In this document: positions 35,416-44,055 of the stretch, one piece after another
Layout: each line of letters opens with the position of its first letter
How positions within the stretch are numbered: position 1 is the stretch's first letter
Origin: RUG14223 sp051881075
GTDB lineage: Bacteria; Bacillota; Clostridia; Oscillospirales; Acutalibacteraceae
Length of the DNA stretch: 64,000 nt
Reading direction: 5' to 3'
Assembly (NCBI GenBank): GCA_051881075.1
Contig: JBJEPE010000033.1
Coordinates: 1 to 64,000 of the forward strand
The notes under the pieces: generated by a model
Databases searched by the model: none
Seen by the model: only the letters and a program-made list of their open reading frames with translations
What the model was told of the DNA's origin: nothing
Translations under genes and position numbers: made by a program

Positions 35416-36564
35416 ATGATATATTTTGATAATGCGGCTACAACATATCCAAAGCCGCAGGAGGTTTCCAACTCAGTACTGAGAGCAATAAAGCTGTACG
35501 GTGCTAATCCGGGCAGAAGCGGTCATACAATGTCCATGAAAGCCGCAGAGGAAATATATAAATGCAGAAGTGCAGTAAAGAAGATGTTTAATGCCACATC
35601 AGAGGAAAGCGTAATTTTTACACTCAACTGTACACAGGCAATAAATATAGTTTTAAAAGGATATCTGAACAGCGGCGATCACGTTGTTATATCATCGCTG
35701 GAACACAACGCCGTAGCCAGACCTATAAATGAGCTAAAAAAACAAAATATAACTTATACACAGGCACAGGTATTCCCGCTTGATAATGATGCAACGGTAA
35801 ATTCTTTTCGTAATGCAATAAACGGTTCAACTAAGCTTATAGTATGCACACACGCATCAAATGTGTGGGGAGTAAGATTGCCTATAGAGAGGCTTACGTC
35901 ACTTGCACACGAATACGGTATAAAGATACTGGTAGATGCCGCACAGACTGCGGGAATTTTACCGATAGATTTACAAAACACAAAGATAGATTTTTTATGT
36001 ATGGCAGGGCATAAGGGACTGTACGGTGTAATGGGTACAGGCATACTGATAACTGACCATGCACAGGAGCTGAGAACTATTATAGAGGGCGGAACAGGGT
36101 CAGGCTCACATTCTTTAGAACAGCCGGAGCTTCCGCCTGAACGCCTTGAAAGCGGAACTCCAAACGTTTCCGGCATAATCGGGCTTCATGCAGGTATACG
36201 TTTTGTTTCTACAGTTAATATGGAAAAAATCGCCTCACATGAGATGATGCTCATGAGGCGTTTATATGATAGATTAAGCGGTATAAGCCATGTTCAGTTA
36301 TACACTGCTTACCCGGATATTAAATATTCGGTACCTGTCTTGTCATTTAACGTTAAGGGCAAAGACAGCGAAACCGTTGCCGAATACCTGAATAAAAACG
36401 GACAAATTGCCACCAGAGCGGGACTGCACTGTGCACCGTTAGCACACACCGCTTTTGGGACTATGGAACAGGGAGCAGTCAGAATAAGTCCGTCGTATTT
36501 TAATAATATAAGAGAAGTTGACAGATTAGCGAATTTAATTCAAAAAATGCGCATAAATTTATAA
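35416..36564 (+). CDS. Cysteine desulfurase family aminotransferase (class V)
   Basis: PLP-dependent enzyme of 382 residues that releases sulfur (or selenium) from cysteine-type substrates. It begins IYFDNAATTYPKPQEV, has the PLP-lysine motif MAGHKGLYG (about residues 198-206), the TGSGS region, and the catalytic cysteine in TRAGLHCAPLAH (about 334-345). This subfamily pairs with DUF3343 and differs from IscS, which has a longer active-site loop. The ATG at 35416 follows GGAGGTG; the GTG at 35407 is part of the ribosome site. It lies 79 bases after the DUF3343 gene. Confidence 0.88.
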   Translation: MIYFDNAATTYPKPQEVSNSVLRAIKLYGANPGRSGHTMSMKAAEEIYKCRSAVKKMFNATSEESVIFTLNCTQAINIVLKGYLNSGDHVVISSLEHNAVARPINELKKQNITYTQAQVFPLDNDATVNSFRNAINGSTKLIVCTHASNVWGVRLPIERLTSLAHEYGIKILVDAAQTAGILPIDLQNTKIDFLCMAGHKGLYGVMGTGILITDHAQELRTIIEGGTGSGSHSLEQPELPPERLESGTPNVSGIIGLHAGIRFVSTVNMEKIASHEMMLMRRLYDRLSGISHVQLYTAYPDIKYSVPVLSFNVKGKDSETVAEYLNKNGQIATRAGLHCAPLAHTAFGTMEQGAVRISPSYFNNIREVDRLANLIQKMRINL

Positions 36565-36571
36565 AAAACAC

Positions 36572-36599
36572 TTGCAATTATACAGATTTATGTTAAAAT
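36572..36599 (+). promoter_or_regulatory. Putative promoter of cdaA-ybbR
   Basis: TTGCAA (36572-36577), 16-base spacer and TAAAAT (36594-36599) lie about 135 bases upstream of cdaA. The leader between is AT-rich and unremarkable. Confidence 0.5.
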
Positions 36600-36735
36600 T
36601 ATATACAGAGAATTGTGTGTTTTTTAAGATTTTATGTTATATATTGCATAGATATGTTTAAAGGCATGGTGTAAAAGCTGTTTTATTTATATTAATTAAT
36701 TTAGTTTGCTTCCATGCGTTAAGGGGATGAATAAA

Positions 36736-37641
36736 TTGTTTGAAGACATAATAAATTCTTTTTCGAATTTTACGTCTATACTCAGAACATTTCAGATAAA
36801 AGATTTAATAGATATAGCATTTGTCGCATTTGTTATTTACAGCGCGGTAAATCTTATCAGAGAAACCAGAGCAGGGCAGCTTATTAAGGGTATATTTATA
36901 CTGCTTTTGTTCTATTTCTTTGCGTTTATATTTGATCTTTCTATGATTTTATCATTGCTTAAAACATTGTTTGAGTTTGGTGTTCTTGCAATTATCGTCC
37001 TGTTTCAGCCGGAAATCAGAAAGGCACTTGAACAAATAGGCAAAAGTAAATTTATGCGCAGATTTTTTAAACCGTCCTCAAAGAATATTACCTCAGAGGA
37101 TATCAAGAAGGTACAGGATATGATAATGGCTGTAGTAGATACAGCAACTATATTCCATCATACAAAGACAGGCGCTCTTATAGTATTTGAAAGAGAAACA
37201 AACCTTGATACTATAGTAGAAAAGCACGGTGAGGGTACCGTCATTGATGTTATGCACCCGTCTGCTGCCATTTTCAGCAACTTATTTTATAATAAAGCGC
37301 CGCTCCATGACGGTGCCGTTATCATAAGAAACGCAAGAATATATAAAGCAGGTTGTATATTACCGCTTTCAGAAGCGCAAAATATCGATATCAGCCTCGG
37401 CACAAGACACAGAGCAGGACTTGGAATAAGCGAACATTCAGACGCTATAGCCGTAATAGTTTCTGAAGAAACAGGCGCAATATCTACCGCTATGGGTGGT
37501 AAGCTAAAGCGTGATCATACCGCTAAAACGTTACGTGAATTACTTGAAAAGGAGCTTTTACCTAAGCAAGACGATTCCGATACGATATCGGAAAAGAGCC
37601 TTTTTTCGTTTATAAAGAGGGGTGATAGAAATGAAAAATAG
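36736..37641 (+). CDS. cdaA: Diadenylate cyclase CdaA
   Basis: Membrane enzyme that makes c-di-AMP from two ATP. Three N-terminal membrane helices (to about residue 95) lead into the DAC domain with the two catalytic motifs KAPLHDGAVIIR (DGA) and LGTRHRAGLG (RHR). About 300 residues, normal for CdaA. Start choice: the ATG at 36727 touches AAGGGG, whereas TTG at 36736 lies nine bases after it and is preferred. It overlaps the ybbR (cdaR) gene, its usual regulator. c-di-AMP controls potassium, osmotic balance and cell-wall homeostasis in this group. Confidence 0.95.
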   Translation: MFEDIINSFSNFTSILRTFQIKDLIDIAFVAFVIYSAVNLIRETRAGQLIKGIFILLLFYFFAFIFDLSMILSLLKTLFEFGVLAIIVLFQPEIRKALEQIGKSKFMRRFFKPSSKNITSEDIKKVQDMIMAVVDTATIFHHTKTGALIVFERETNLDTIVEKHGEGTVIDVMHPSAAIFSNLFYNKAPLHDGAVIIRNARIYKAGCILPLSEAQNIDISLGTRHRAGLGISEHSDAIAVIVSEETGAISTAMGGKLKRDHTAKTLRELLEKELLPKQDDSDTISEKSLFSFIKRGDRNEK

Positions 37642-38947
37642 ACAATTTTCCATTACCAAACTATTTTACAACAATAAATTTGTTCTGTTTTTCTCAATCA
37701 TTGCTTCATTCATAATTTGGCTTTCTTTCGCCTCGGGCTCTACTGAATCTCTTACCAAGACCATAGACGGCATACGTGTAGATATATCGCTTTCGGATGA
37801 AGCAAAAAGTGAAGGGCTCATCGTATTCAGCGGTGACGATATAACGGCCGAAGTTACCGTAACAGGTAACAGGGTAACAATTGGTTCGCTTTCTAAAAGT
37901 GATATACAAATAGTAGCAGAAAATGCAGGATCAATAACCAGACCGGGCAACTATACGCTCAATCTTCGTGCAAAAAAAACAGGCTTAAAGAATGACTACG
38001 AGATAGCGTCATCCGTTTATCCATCCAGCGTTACTGTTTATGTAGACAGATTCAGAGAGCTTGAATTTAATATAGAGGACGGCATGGAATATAAGGTAAA
38101 CGATAAATACTTTGCTAGTGCCATGACATTCTCTACCGGTAAAGTAGTCGTATCAGGACCTGAAACAGATATTTCTAAGGTAAAGCGAGTTGCGGTCATA
38201 GGTACTATCGAAGAAGAACTGAGCAAAACATGGACGGGTAAAAAGCAGATAGTACTGTATGATGCCTACGGTTCAAGAATAAATAACAGCCTTATAACCA
38301 CAGATGTAACTACGGTAGATGTTTCTATACCCTTGTTGACCAAAAAGACTTTGCCTATTGATATAGAGTATATTAATAAGCCTGACGGAGTAGATATAAG
38401 CGAGTTTGTTACTATATCTCCGCCAAACCTTGAGATAGCCGCAACGGATGAGGCCTTTAAGGAGATAGGCGACAAGCTGATGCTTAAATCTGTAGACTTT
38501 TCACAGCTTTTAACTAAAGAAAATAAGTTTACATTCACACCCGAATTGCCTGTGGGATGTAAAAATATAGATAGCTCAGAAAGCATTACGGTAACTATAG
38601 ACCTATCTAAGATGTCACAAAGAACCTATACGGTAACTAAATTTGAATTTACCGGGTTGGATGACAATCATCAGGCAACCACTACAAATTCGTTGCTTTC
38701 TGTAAATCTTATAGGTCTGCCGTCAGAGCTGAATAAAATAAGGAACAGCGATCTTACGGCTATTATTGATTTAAGCAGTAAATCTGACAGCTTTGTAGGT
38801 ACTACAGAAGTGCCGATTTCTTCATTTAGGATAAACAACGGTGAGTGTAACTGCTGGGCTCTAGGAAGCTACAATGTTTATATTAAGGTGTCAGAGAAAA
38901 CATTGCCTGTAAATGCAAATTCAACGACATCATCAAATTTATCATAA
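37631..38947 (+). CDS. ybbR: YbbR-domain protein (CdaR-like regulator of CdaA)
   Basis: A 438-residue protein with one N-terminal membrane anchor (FVLFFSIIASFIIWLSFASG, about residues 14-33) and an extracellular part made of about four YbbR repeats of roughly 80 residues, each a small beta-rich unit (for example DITAEVTVTGNRVTIGSLSKSDIQIVAE). CdaR binds and modulates CdaA in Bacillus and Listeria. The ATG at 37631 follows GAGGGGTGAT and overlaps cdaA by 11 bases, so translation is coupled. A Ser/Thr/Asn-rich tail ends the protein. A terminator follows directly. Confidence 0.9.
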   Translation: MKNRQFSITKLFYNNKFVLFFSIIASFIIWLSFASGSTESLTKTIDGIRVDISLSDEAKSEGLIVFSGDDITAEVTVTGNRVTIGSLSKSDIQIVAENAGSITRPGNYTLNLRAKKTGLKNDYEIASSVYPSSVTVYVDRFRELEFNIEDGMEYKVNDKYFASAMTFSTGKVVVSGPETDISKVKRVAVIGTIEEELSKTWTGKKQIVLYDAYGSRINNSLITTDVTTVDVSIPLLTKKTLPIDIEYINKPDGVDISEFVTISPPNLEIAATDEAFKEIGDKLMLKSVDFSQLLTKENKFTFTPELPVGCKNIDSSESITVTIDLSKMSQRTYTVTKFEFTGLDDNHQATTTNSLLSVNLIGLPSELNKIRNSDLTAIIDLSSKSDSFVGTTEVPISSFRINNGECNCWALGSYNVYIKVSEKTLPVNANSTTSSNLS

Positions 38948-38953
38948 TTAATC

Positions 38954-38984
38954 AACGAGCTTCGCTCAATGCGAGGCTCGTTTT
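38954..38984 (+). terminator. Intrinsic terminator after ybbR
   Basis: ACGAGC (38955-38960) pairs with GCTCGT (38976-38981) and an inner TCGC/GCGA stem extends it, followed by TTT. The cca gene begins only 33 bases later. Confidence 0.7.
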
Positions 38985-39013
38985 GTATAAATGAAAAGGC
39001 AAGGAATGAGATA

Positions 39014-40348
39014 ATGGTAATAAATTACCCACAGAATGTAGAACTGATATTAAACAGACTAATCTCAAACGGATATCAGGCATACATTGTCGGCGGATGT
39101 GTTCGTAACAGTATGCTTGGTTTGCCTGTGCATGATTGGGATATAACAACAAACGCCACGCCGCAGAATATAATTGATACTTTTAGTGAATACAATAAGA
39201 TAACCAGCGGAATTAAGCACGGTACCGTAGCGGTGATAATCGATAAAATACCATATGAGATAACTACGTTCAGGCATGACGGAGCATATACGGATAATCG
39301 TCACCCTGAGGCTGTTGAATTTACAGACCGATTAACTGATGATCTTTCAAGGAGAGACTTTACCGTTAATGCTATGGCATATTCTCACGCAACCGGTATA
39401 ATCGATCTTTTCGGTGGGATTGATGATATTAAAGCGCACCGCATACGCTGTGTGGGTGATGCAAACAAACGGTTTAACGAGGATGCGCTAAGAATAATGC
39501 GTGCATTACGGTTTGCATCTGTACTCAACTTTGATATAGAAAGAAATACTGCAAGCGCAATAATAATGAATAGACATTTGCTTAATCATATATCGATAGA
39601 AAGAATTAACACCGAATTTTGCGGTATAATTTGTGGTGAAAATCCTGCAAATATCTTAGATGAATACAGAGAAGTATTCTATGAAATAATCCCTGAGCTT
39701 AAACCGTTATATGGCTTTGAACAGCATAATCCACATCATGATAAAGATGTATGGAAGCATACCATAACCGCCATAAACCTAGTAAATATCGGGATTATCG
39801 AACGTTTGTCCATGCTTTTTCACGATATTGGAAAGCCGCTTACCTTTACACTTGATAACAGCGGCACAGGCCATTTTTATGGCCATGCAGATGTGGGGGA
39901 AAGGATGAGTAAGGCGATATTAGGCCGTCTGCGCTTTCCAAATGAGGTTATAAAAGATGTTGCCGCAATAGTTAAGTATCATGAATCTCTACGACAAGTA
40001 AGCGAAATAACGTTAAAGCATATTCTTCAAAAAATAGGTCAGGATAGTATGTTCAGGCTCATCAATGTAAACCGTGCTGATATTATGGCGCAATCACAAT
40101 ATCAAAGAACAGAGAAACTGCAAGCCTGTGACGAAAAGGAAGAATTACTGAAAAAAATAATACGTGAAAATTCCTGCTTTACATTGAGCAATATGAACAT
40201 AAACGGAAATGATTTGAAACGCTTGGGTGTAAAAGAAGGTAAGCAAATAGGCGAATTTTTAAAGATACTGCTTGATAAAGTAATAGAAAATGAACTTGAA
40301 AATGACTTCGATATACTTAGTCAATATGTAATCGAAAAACTCATGTAA
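39014..40348 (+). CDS. cca: CCA-adding enzyme / tRNA nucleotidyltransferase with HD domain
   Basis: Adds or repairs the CCA 3' end of tRNAs. The 444-residue protein has the class II nucleotidyltransferase head: IVGGCVRNSMLGLPVHDWDITTNA (catalytic aspartates in DWD), the FRHDGAYTDNRHPE stretch and RRDFTVNAMAY, a middle region with NEDALRIMRALRFAS, and a C-terminal HD domain (MLFHDIGKPLTF) as found in many clostridial enzymes. The ATG at 39014 follows AAGGA; the frame opens earlier without a ribosome site. Both tRNA genes in this window already encode CCA, so a repair role is at least possible. Confidence 0.93.
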   Translation: MVINYPQNVELILNRLISNGYQAYIVGGCVRNSMLGLPVHDWDITTNATPQNIIDTFSEYNKITSGIKHGTVAVIIDKIPYEITTFRHDGAYTDNRHPEAVEFTDRLTDDLSRRDFTVNAMAYSHATGIIDLFGGIDDIKAHRIRCVGDANKRFNEDALRIMRALRFASVLNFDIERNTASAIIMNRHLLNHISIERINTEFCGIICGENPANILDEYREVFYEIIPELKPLYGFEQHNPHHDKDVWKHTITAINLVNIGIIERLSMLFHDIGKPLTFTLDNSGTGHFYGHADVGERMSKAILGRLRFPNEVIKDVAAIVKYHESLRQVSEITLKHILQKIGQDSMFRLINVNRADIMAQSQYQRTEKLQACDEKEELLKKIIRENSCFTLSNMNINGNDLKRLGVKEGKQIGEFLKILLDKVIENELENDFDILSQYVIEKLM

Positions 40349-40530
40349 TCGGCTTAAACAGTGATATTTTTAGATGTAAAGTTTATATGCTTTATATATT
40401 AAAACTAACGTTTTTGAGTAACCGTTTTAATCTTTTAGAGATTTTTTCAGAGTTATAATATGATAAAGTGTTAAAATAGACAAATTATTTTTATTTTAAC
40501 TGGTGAAAATACCGAAAAATCATGAAATAC

Positions 40531-40560
40531 TTGCATTGCAATCCGATTTTATGGTACAAT
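40531..40560 (+). promoter_or_regulatory. Promoter of the PASTA pseudokinase gene
   Basis: TTGCAT (40531-40536), 18-base spacer and TACAAT (40555-40560). The remaining spacer from 40349 is AT-rich with no other signal. Confidence 0.55.
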
Positions 40561-40644
40561 AAATAAAATTATAATATCTTATTGGTATTATCTGTTTTTA
40601 CTTTTCTATTTCTTAATAGATTTTCAAAAAAGATGGTGATGAAT

Positions 40645-42327
40645 ATGACCGATTTACCAAATGAATATACAGATACACAGACCGAGAATGAACAGCGGGT
40701 AAACTTTGACTCCTTGGGATGCAAGCCGTATCTTGCGGAAAATACGGAGCTACAGGGTAGATATACCATAGGCAAGGTAGTTGTTAAGACAAGCGAGAGC
40801 GTCCAGTATATCGGCTATGACAATGTTGTAAAAAGTCCTGTAATAATCAGAGAATTTTTACCGCTCAAGCTTTGTACCAGAGCCGTAGAGAGTGACGAAG
40901 TAATAATATTTGAGGATTCCAAAGAGGATTACAATACATATCTAAAGGAATTTTTAGATTATTTCCGTACAATAGCCAGACTGCGTGAGATACCCGCTAT
41001 TATTTCTATCTATGATATTTTTACTGAGAACAATACGGCATATACCGTAGAAGATTATGAGGAGCTTATTCCGTTCAACGAGTATTTAAGACGTAGCGGA
41101 GGCATACTGGATTGGAGCGTTGCACGTCCTCTGTTCATGCCTCTTGCATCTGCACTTTCAATGCTTAACAAAAACGGTGTACGGCATTTAGGCGTTTGTC
41201 CTGATAACCTTATGGTTTCATCTACCGGTAAAATTAAGCTCAGAGGTTTTGCCATGCAATCGTCCAGACGTTCAAACTGCAAGTTTGGCGCTGATCTTCA
41301 TGCAGGATGTTCTGCCCCTGAGCAGTATGGAACTGATATTGAATTTGACGAGAGAACTGACATATACGGCTTTATTGCCACACTGTTCTATTCACTTACA
41401 GGTAAATATCCTGAGCCGGGCAATGTACGCCGCCCTGACAGTAAGCTTCTCATAAGCTCTTCACTTGCAAAGCGTATACCGCCGCACGTTATTACTGCGC
41501 TTGCCCGTGGTTTGCAGGTTACAAAAGAGCGCAGAATACCGGACTTTGAGAGCCTTCGTGCTCAGCTATCAGCTACGCCTACGGTTAAGAATATTCAGGA
41601 AGAAATAACACGTTCAATAGAGATCAAATCCTTATCTGAAGAAAATGAGAAGCAAAAGGAGTCTTCAGGCGGAATATCAGGGTTTGCATTGGGGATGATT
41701 TCCTGTGTTGTTGTATTGCTTGTTCTGACGGTAGTGGGTATTTTCTGGCTTTCAAGCAATCCGCTTGACGGTTTATTTGATGTAGCGTCAAATCTTACCA
41801 GTGAAGCCTCGCTTCCTGACAGCTCTTCTGATTTGCTTGACGACACAGTACATGAATATATCAAGATACCTAACCTGATAAACGTCAAGTTTGAGGATGC
41901 CGTCAAGACAGCAGAAAAGGAAGGTAACTACAAAATACTAAGAGCAAATAAGGATGAGTTCAGCGATGATGTTCCTGAGGGCAGCATCATGGAGCAGAAC
42001 TTAAAAGAGGGTTCTACACAGGTTAAGGGTGTAGCAATACTTGTAACAGTAAGTAAAGGCTCTAAAAAGCGTACATTACCTGACATCAAAAACCAAGATC
42101 TCGTTTCTGTATCACGCAAGCTCGGTGAAGAGGGACTTATAGTTCTTTCTTATGAAGAATACAGCGACAAGATTGCTAAGGGTAAGGTAATAGGATACCA
42201 AACATACAAGAAGGGTGATAAGGTGGATTACGGTTCACGAGTTGTTATACTTGTTAGTAAAGGTCCCAAACCTACTACATCATCGGATGGTTCTTCATTT
42301 GAAACCAGCAGTGTAGGTGCAAACTGA
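40645..42327 (+). CDS. PASTA-domain Ser/Thr kinase homologue, probably a pseudokinase
   Basis: A 560-residue single-pass membrane protein with a kinase-like domain (about 25-310), a transmembrane helix (about 350-371) and two extracellular PASTA domains (about 406-476 and 478-545), the layout of PrkC/Stk1 sensors of cell-wall fragments. However, key catalytic residues are changed: the VAIK lysine is Arg69, the HRD motif reads HLG with Gly183 in place of the catalytic Asp and Cys185 for Lys, and DFG reads RGF (residues 200-202). The APE motif (CSAPEQYG) is kept. Phosphotransfer is therefore unlikely; a scaffolding or binding role is inferred. Start at ATG 40645 after GGTGAT; ATGs at 40633 and 40639 are alternatives. 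Confidence 0.85.
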   Translation: MTDLPNEYTDTQTENEQRVNFDSLGCKPYLAENTELQGRYTIGKVVVKTSESVQYIGYDNVVKSPVIIREFLPLKLCTRAVESDEVIIFEDSKEDYNTYLKEFLDYFRTIARLREIPAIISIYDIFTENNTAYTVEDYEELIPFNEYLRRSGGILDWSVARPLFMPLASALSMLNKNGVRHLGVCPDNLMVSSTGKIKLRGFAMQSSRRSNCKFGADLHAGCSAPEQYGTDIEFDERTDIYGFIATLFYSLTGKYPEPGNVRRPDSKLLISSSLAKRIPPHVITALARGLQVTKERRIPDFESLRAQLSATPTVKNIQEEITRSIEIKSLSEENEKQKESSGGISGFALGMISCVVVLLVLTVVGIFWLSSNPLDGLFDVASNLTSEASLPDSSSDLLDDTVHEYIKIPNLINVKFEDAVKTAEKEGNYKILRANKDEFSDDVPEGSIMEQNLKEGSTQVKGVAILVTVSKGSKKRTLPDIKNQDLVSVSRKLGEEGLIVLSYEEYSDKIAKGKVIGYQTYKKGDKVDYGSRVVILVSKGPKPTTSSDGSSFETSSVGAN

Positions 42328-42350
42328 TATTTAACCGAACAATAAATTTA

Positions 42351-42391
42351 AAAGCCGTAAAGCTCCTTTTAGGCGCACTACGGCTTTATAA
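42351..42391 (+). terminator. Intrinsic terminator after the pseudokinase
   Basis: AAAGCCGTA (42351-42359) pairs with TACGGCTTT (42379-42387), followed by ATAATTTTT. Confidence 0.75.
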
Positions 42392-42423
42392 TTTTTAATA
42401 TAGATTTTTTGCATTTTTCACAT

Positions 42424-42453
42424 AAAAACACCCCGTACACATCGCATACGGGG
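42424..42453 (-). terminator. Intrinsic terminator of the XRE regulator gene
   Basis: On the minus strand CCCCGTA (42453-42447) pairs with TACGGGG (42437-42431), followed by TGTTTTTATG. Confidence 0.75.
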
Positions 42454-42467
42454 AAAATTGAGAACAA

Positions 42468-43193
42468 TTACTTTTTGTGCTTTTGTGCCGGTGCCTTGCC
42501 TGCGTTTTGCAACATTTTATTCTCTGTGCTTTGTATCAGATTATACAATGAAGTTGCAAAAAGCGGGAACTGCTTAGAAAGTACCTCAGGTGTGATATTT
42601 AATGCCTCGCCTTTGCCCAGACCTTCAAGCTCTCCTTCTGAAATGCCGTTTGTTATCATTTTTACATTTGATTCATTGGCAAGCTGTAACATTGTAGACA
42701 AGGCCTGTTCCTGATATTCAGGTACAGAAAACATACCCTGAGGATTTTTCTCATTAGCTGAGTACAAGATGCGGAACATTTTATAAACAGATGTCATTAA
42801 ATAGCTTGACACCTCTGTTGTAAGACCCTTGTTGTTGGTTCTTTGCAGAATATCAAATATAATGTTCAAGGAATTTGCTATCAATTTTTTATTAAGGGTA
42901 GGTAAAAGGCTTCCTCTGAACGTATTTTCTTTGCCTGCACTATCTGCATCCGGTATATCACTTACACTTATTGTAGTTCCCGTACGTTCAGGCGCTTTAC
43001 CCAAGAGGTAATCACATGACACTCCGTAGTAATCGGCAACCTTAACTACAAAGTCAAGTCCACATTCCCTTATTCCTTTTTCGTAATGTGAGAGTAGTGC
43101 TTGGGATATACCCAAATCACTGGCAACCTGCTTTTGGCTTATGCCTTTCTCTTTTCTCAATAATGTTATAATTCTTGAAAAATCTGAACTCAT
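42468..43193 (-). CDS. XRE-family transcriptional regulator
   Basis: A 241-residue regulator. Residues about 8-65 form a Cro/CI helix-turn-helix (LRKEKGISQKQVASDLGISQALLSHYEKGIRECGLDFVVKVADYYGVSCDYLLG). The rest (about 70-241) is a helical region without a recognised ligand domain, rich in Lys and Gln at the end. ATG follows GGGGG. The promoter region has direct repeats likely to be its own operator. It is divergent from the phosphatase gene. Its targets are unknown. Confidence 0.85.
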   Translation of the reverse strand: MSSDFSRIITLLRKEKGISQKQVASDLGISQALLSHYEKGIRECGLDFVVKVADYYGVSCDYLLGKAPERTGTTISVSDIPDADSAGKENTFRGSLLPTLNKKLIANSLNIIFDILQRTNNKGLTTEVSSYLMTSVYKMFRILYSANEKNPQGMFSVPEYQEQALSTMLQLANESNVKMITNGISEGELEGLGKGEALNITPEVLSKQFPLFATSLYNLIQSTENKMLQNAGKAPAQKHKK

Positions 43194-43204
43194 TTATTTT
43201 CCCC

Positions 43205-43272
43205 CACTTTAAAAGTGCTACCTATTTAAAAATTCTACCCTTTATTATATAATATCTAAGACGATTTGTAAA
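43205..43272 (-). promoter_or_regulatory. Promoter and likely autoregulatory operator of XRE gene
   Basis: On the minus strand TTTACA (43272-43267), 17-base spacer and TATAAT (43249-43244). Between this -10 and the gene lie direct repeats AAAAGTGCTACC (43211-43222) and AAAAATTCTACC (43228-43239), ten of twelve identical and 17 bp apart, and a near-palindrome CACTTTAAAAGTG (43205-43217). Confidence 0.5.
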
Positions 43273-43316
43273 TAAAACTTTTGCAAACAAAATTTTTTAA
43301 GATTGGAGTAATTATT

Positions 43317-43940
43317 ATGAAATCTTACCAAATTCACCTCATAAGACACGGCGCAATAGCCGAAAACTTAAAAGGTGCATATATAGGTCAAAGCAATCCG
43401 CCGCTGTCACATCAGGGCATTGAAAAATTAAAAGAAATAATGCAGGAATATGAGTATCCTCAAAATGTTACTCTGTTTACCAGTCCATTAAAGAGATGTG
43501 TACAAACCTGCGAGATTTTATATCCAGACCTGACTCCTGCACGTGTAGACGGATTTATGGAGTGTAATTTCGGAGATTGGGAGGGGAAAACTGCCGTAGA
43601 GCTGAAGGATGACCCAAGGTTTGTATCTTGGTTATCCAGTTCTGATAATAATCCACCGCCAAACGGTGAAAGCGGCGCAGATTTTACCAGAAGAATATGC
43701 AAGACCTTTGAACGTTTTGTAAACGGACTTATAAAGAACGGTATAACCGACGCCGCAGTAATATCGCACGGCGGTGTAATAATGACATTACTCGCCGTTT
43801 ACGGCCTGCCGCAAGCCAAACCGTTTGATTGGAAGATGGATAACGGATTTGGATTTTCTCTGCGCATAACACCGTCTTTATGGATGCGTGACAGGGTAGC
43901 AGAGGTATATTCCTTTACGCCATTAATTAAAAAATCTTAA
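43317..43940 (+). CDS. Histidine phosphatase family protein (phosphoglycerate-mutase-like)
   Basis: A 207-residue enzyme of the histidine phosphatase superfamily. The phospho-accepting RHG motif is at LIRHGAIAEN (about residue 10), followed by Arg in SPLKRCVQTCEIL, the glutamate in ECNFGDWEGK, and the second catalytic His in VISHGGVIMTLLA. This pattern fits CobC- or PhoE-like phosphatases more than glycolytic phosphoglycerate mutase, which is longer. ATG at 43317 follows TTGGAG; twelve upstream codons lack a ribosome site. No cobalamin genes are nearby, so the substrate cannot be named. Confidence 0.85.
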   Translation: MKSYQIHLIRHGAIAENLKGAYIGQSNPPLSHQGIEKLKEIMQEYEYPQNVTLFTSPLKRCVQTCEILYPDLTPARVDGFMECNFGDWEGKTAVELKDDPRFVSWLSSSDNNPPPNGESGADFTRRICKTFERFVNGLIKNGITDAAVISHGGVIMTLLAVYGLPQAKPFDWKMDNGFGFSLRITPSLWMRDRVAEVYSFTPLIKKS

Positions 43941-43966
43941 TTTTTTATTCTTTTTTCTTTTTTCTA

Positions 43967-43995
43967 TTGACCTTGTGGCGTTCAGGGTATAGAAT
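43967..43995 (+). promoter_or_regulatory. Promoter of the PHP-type phosphatase gene
   Basis: TTGACC (43967-43972), 17-base spacer and TAGAAT (43990-43995), about 60 bases before the start. Confidence 0.55.
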
Positions 43996-44055
43996 AACTA
44001 TATCGACAAATTTCGACAATATATAACAGTTATTTAAAATAAGGTAGTGATTTTT

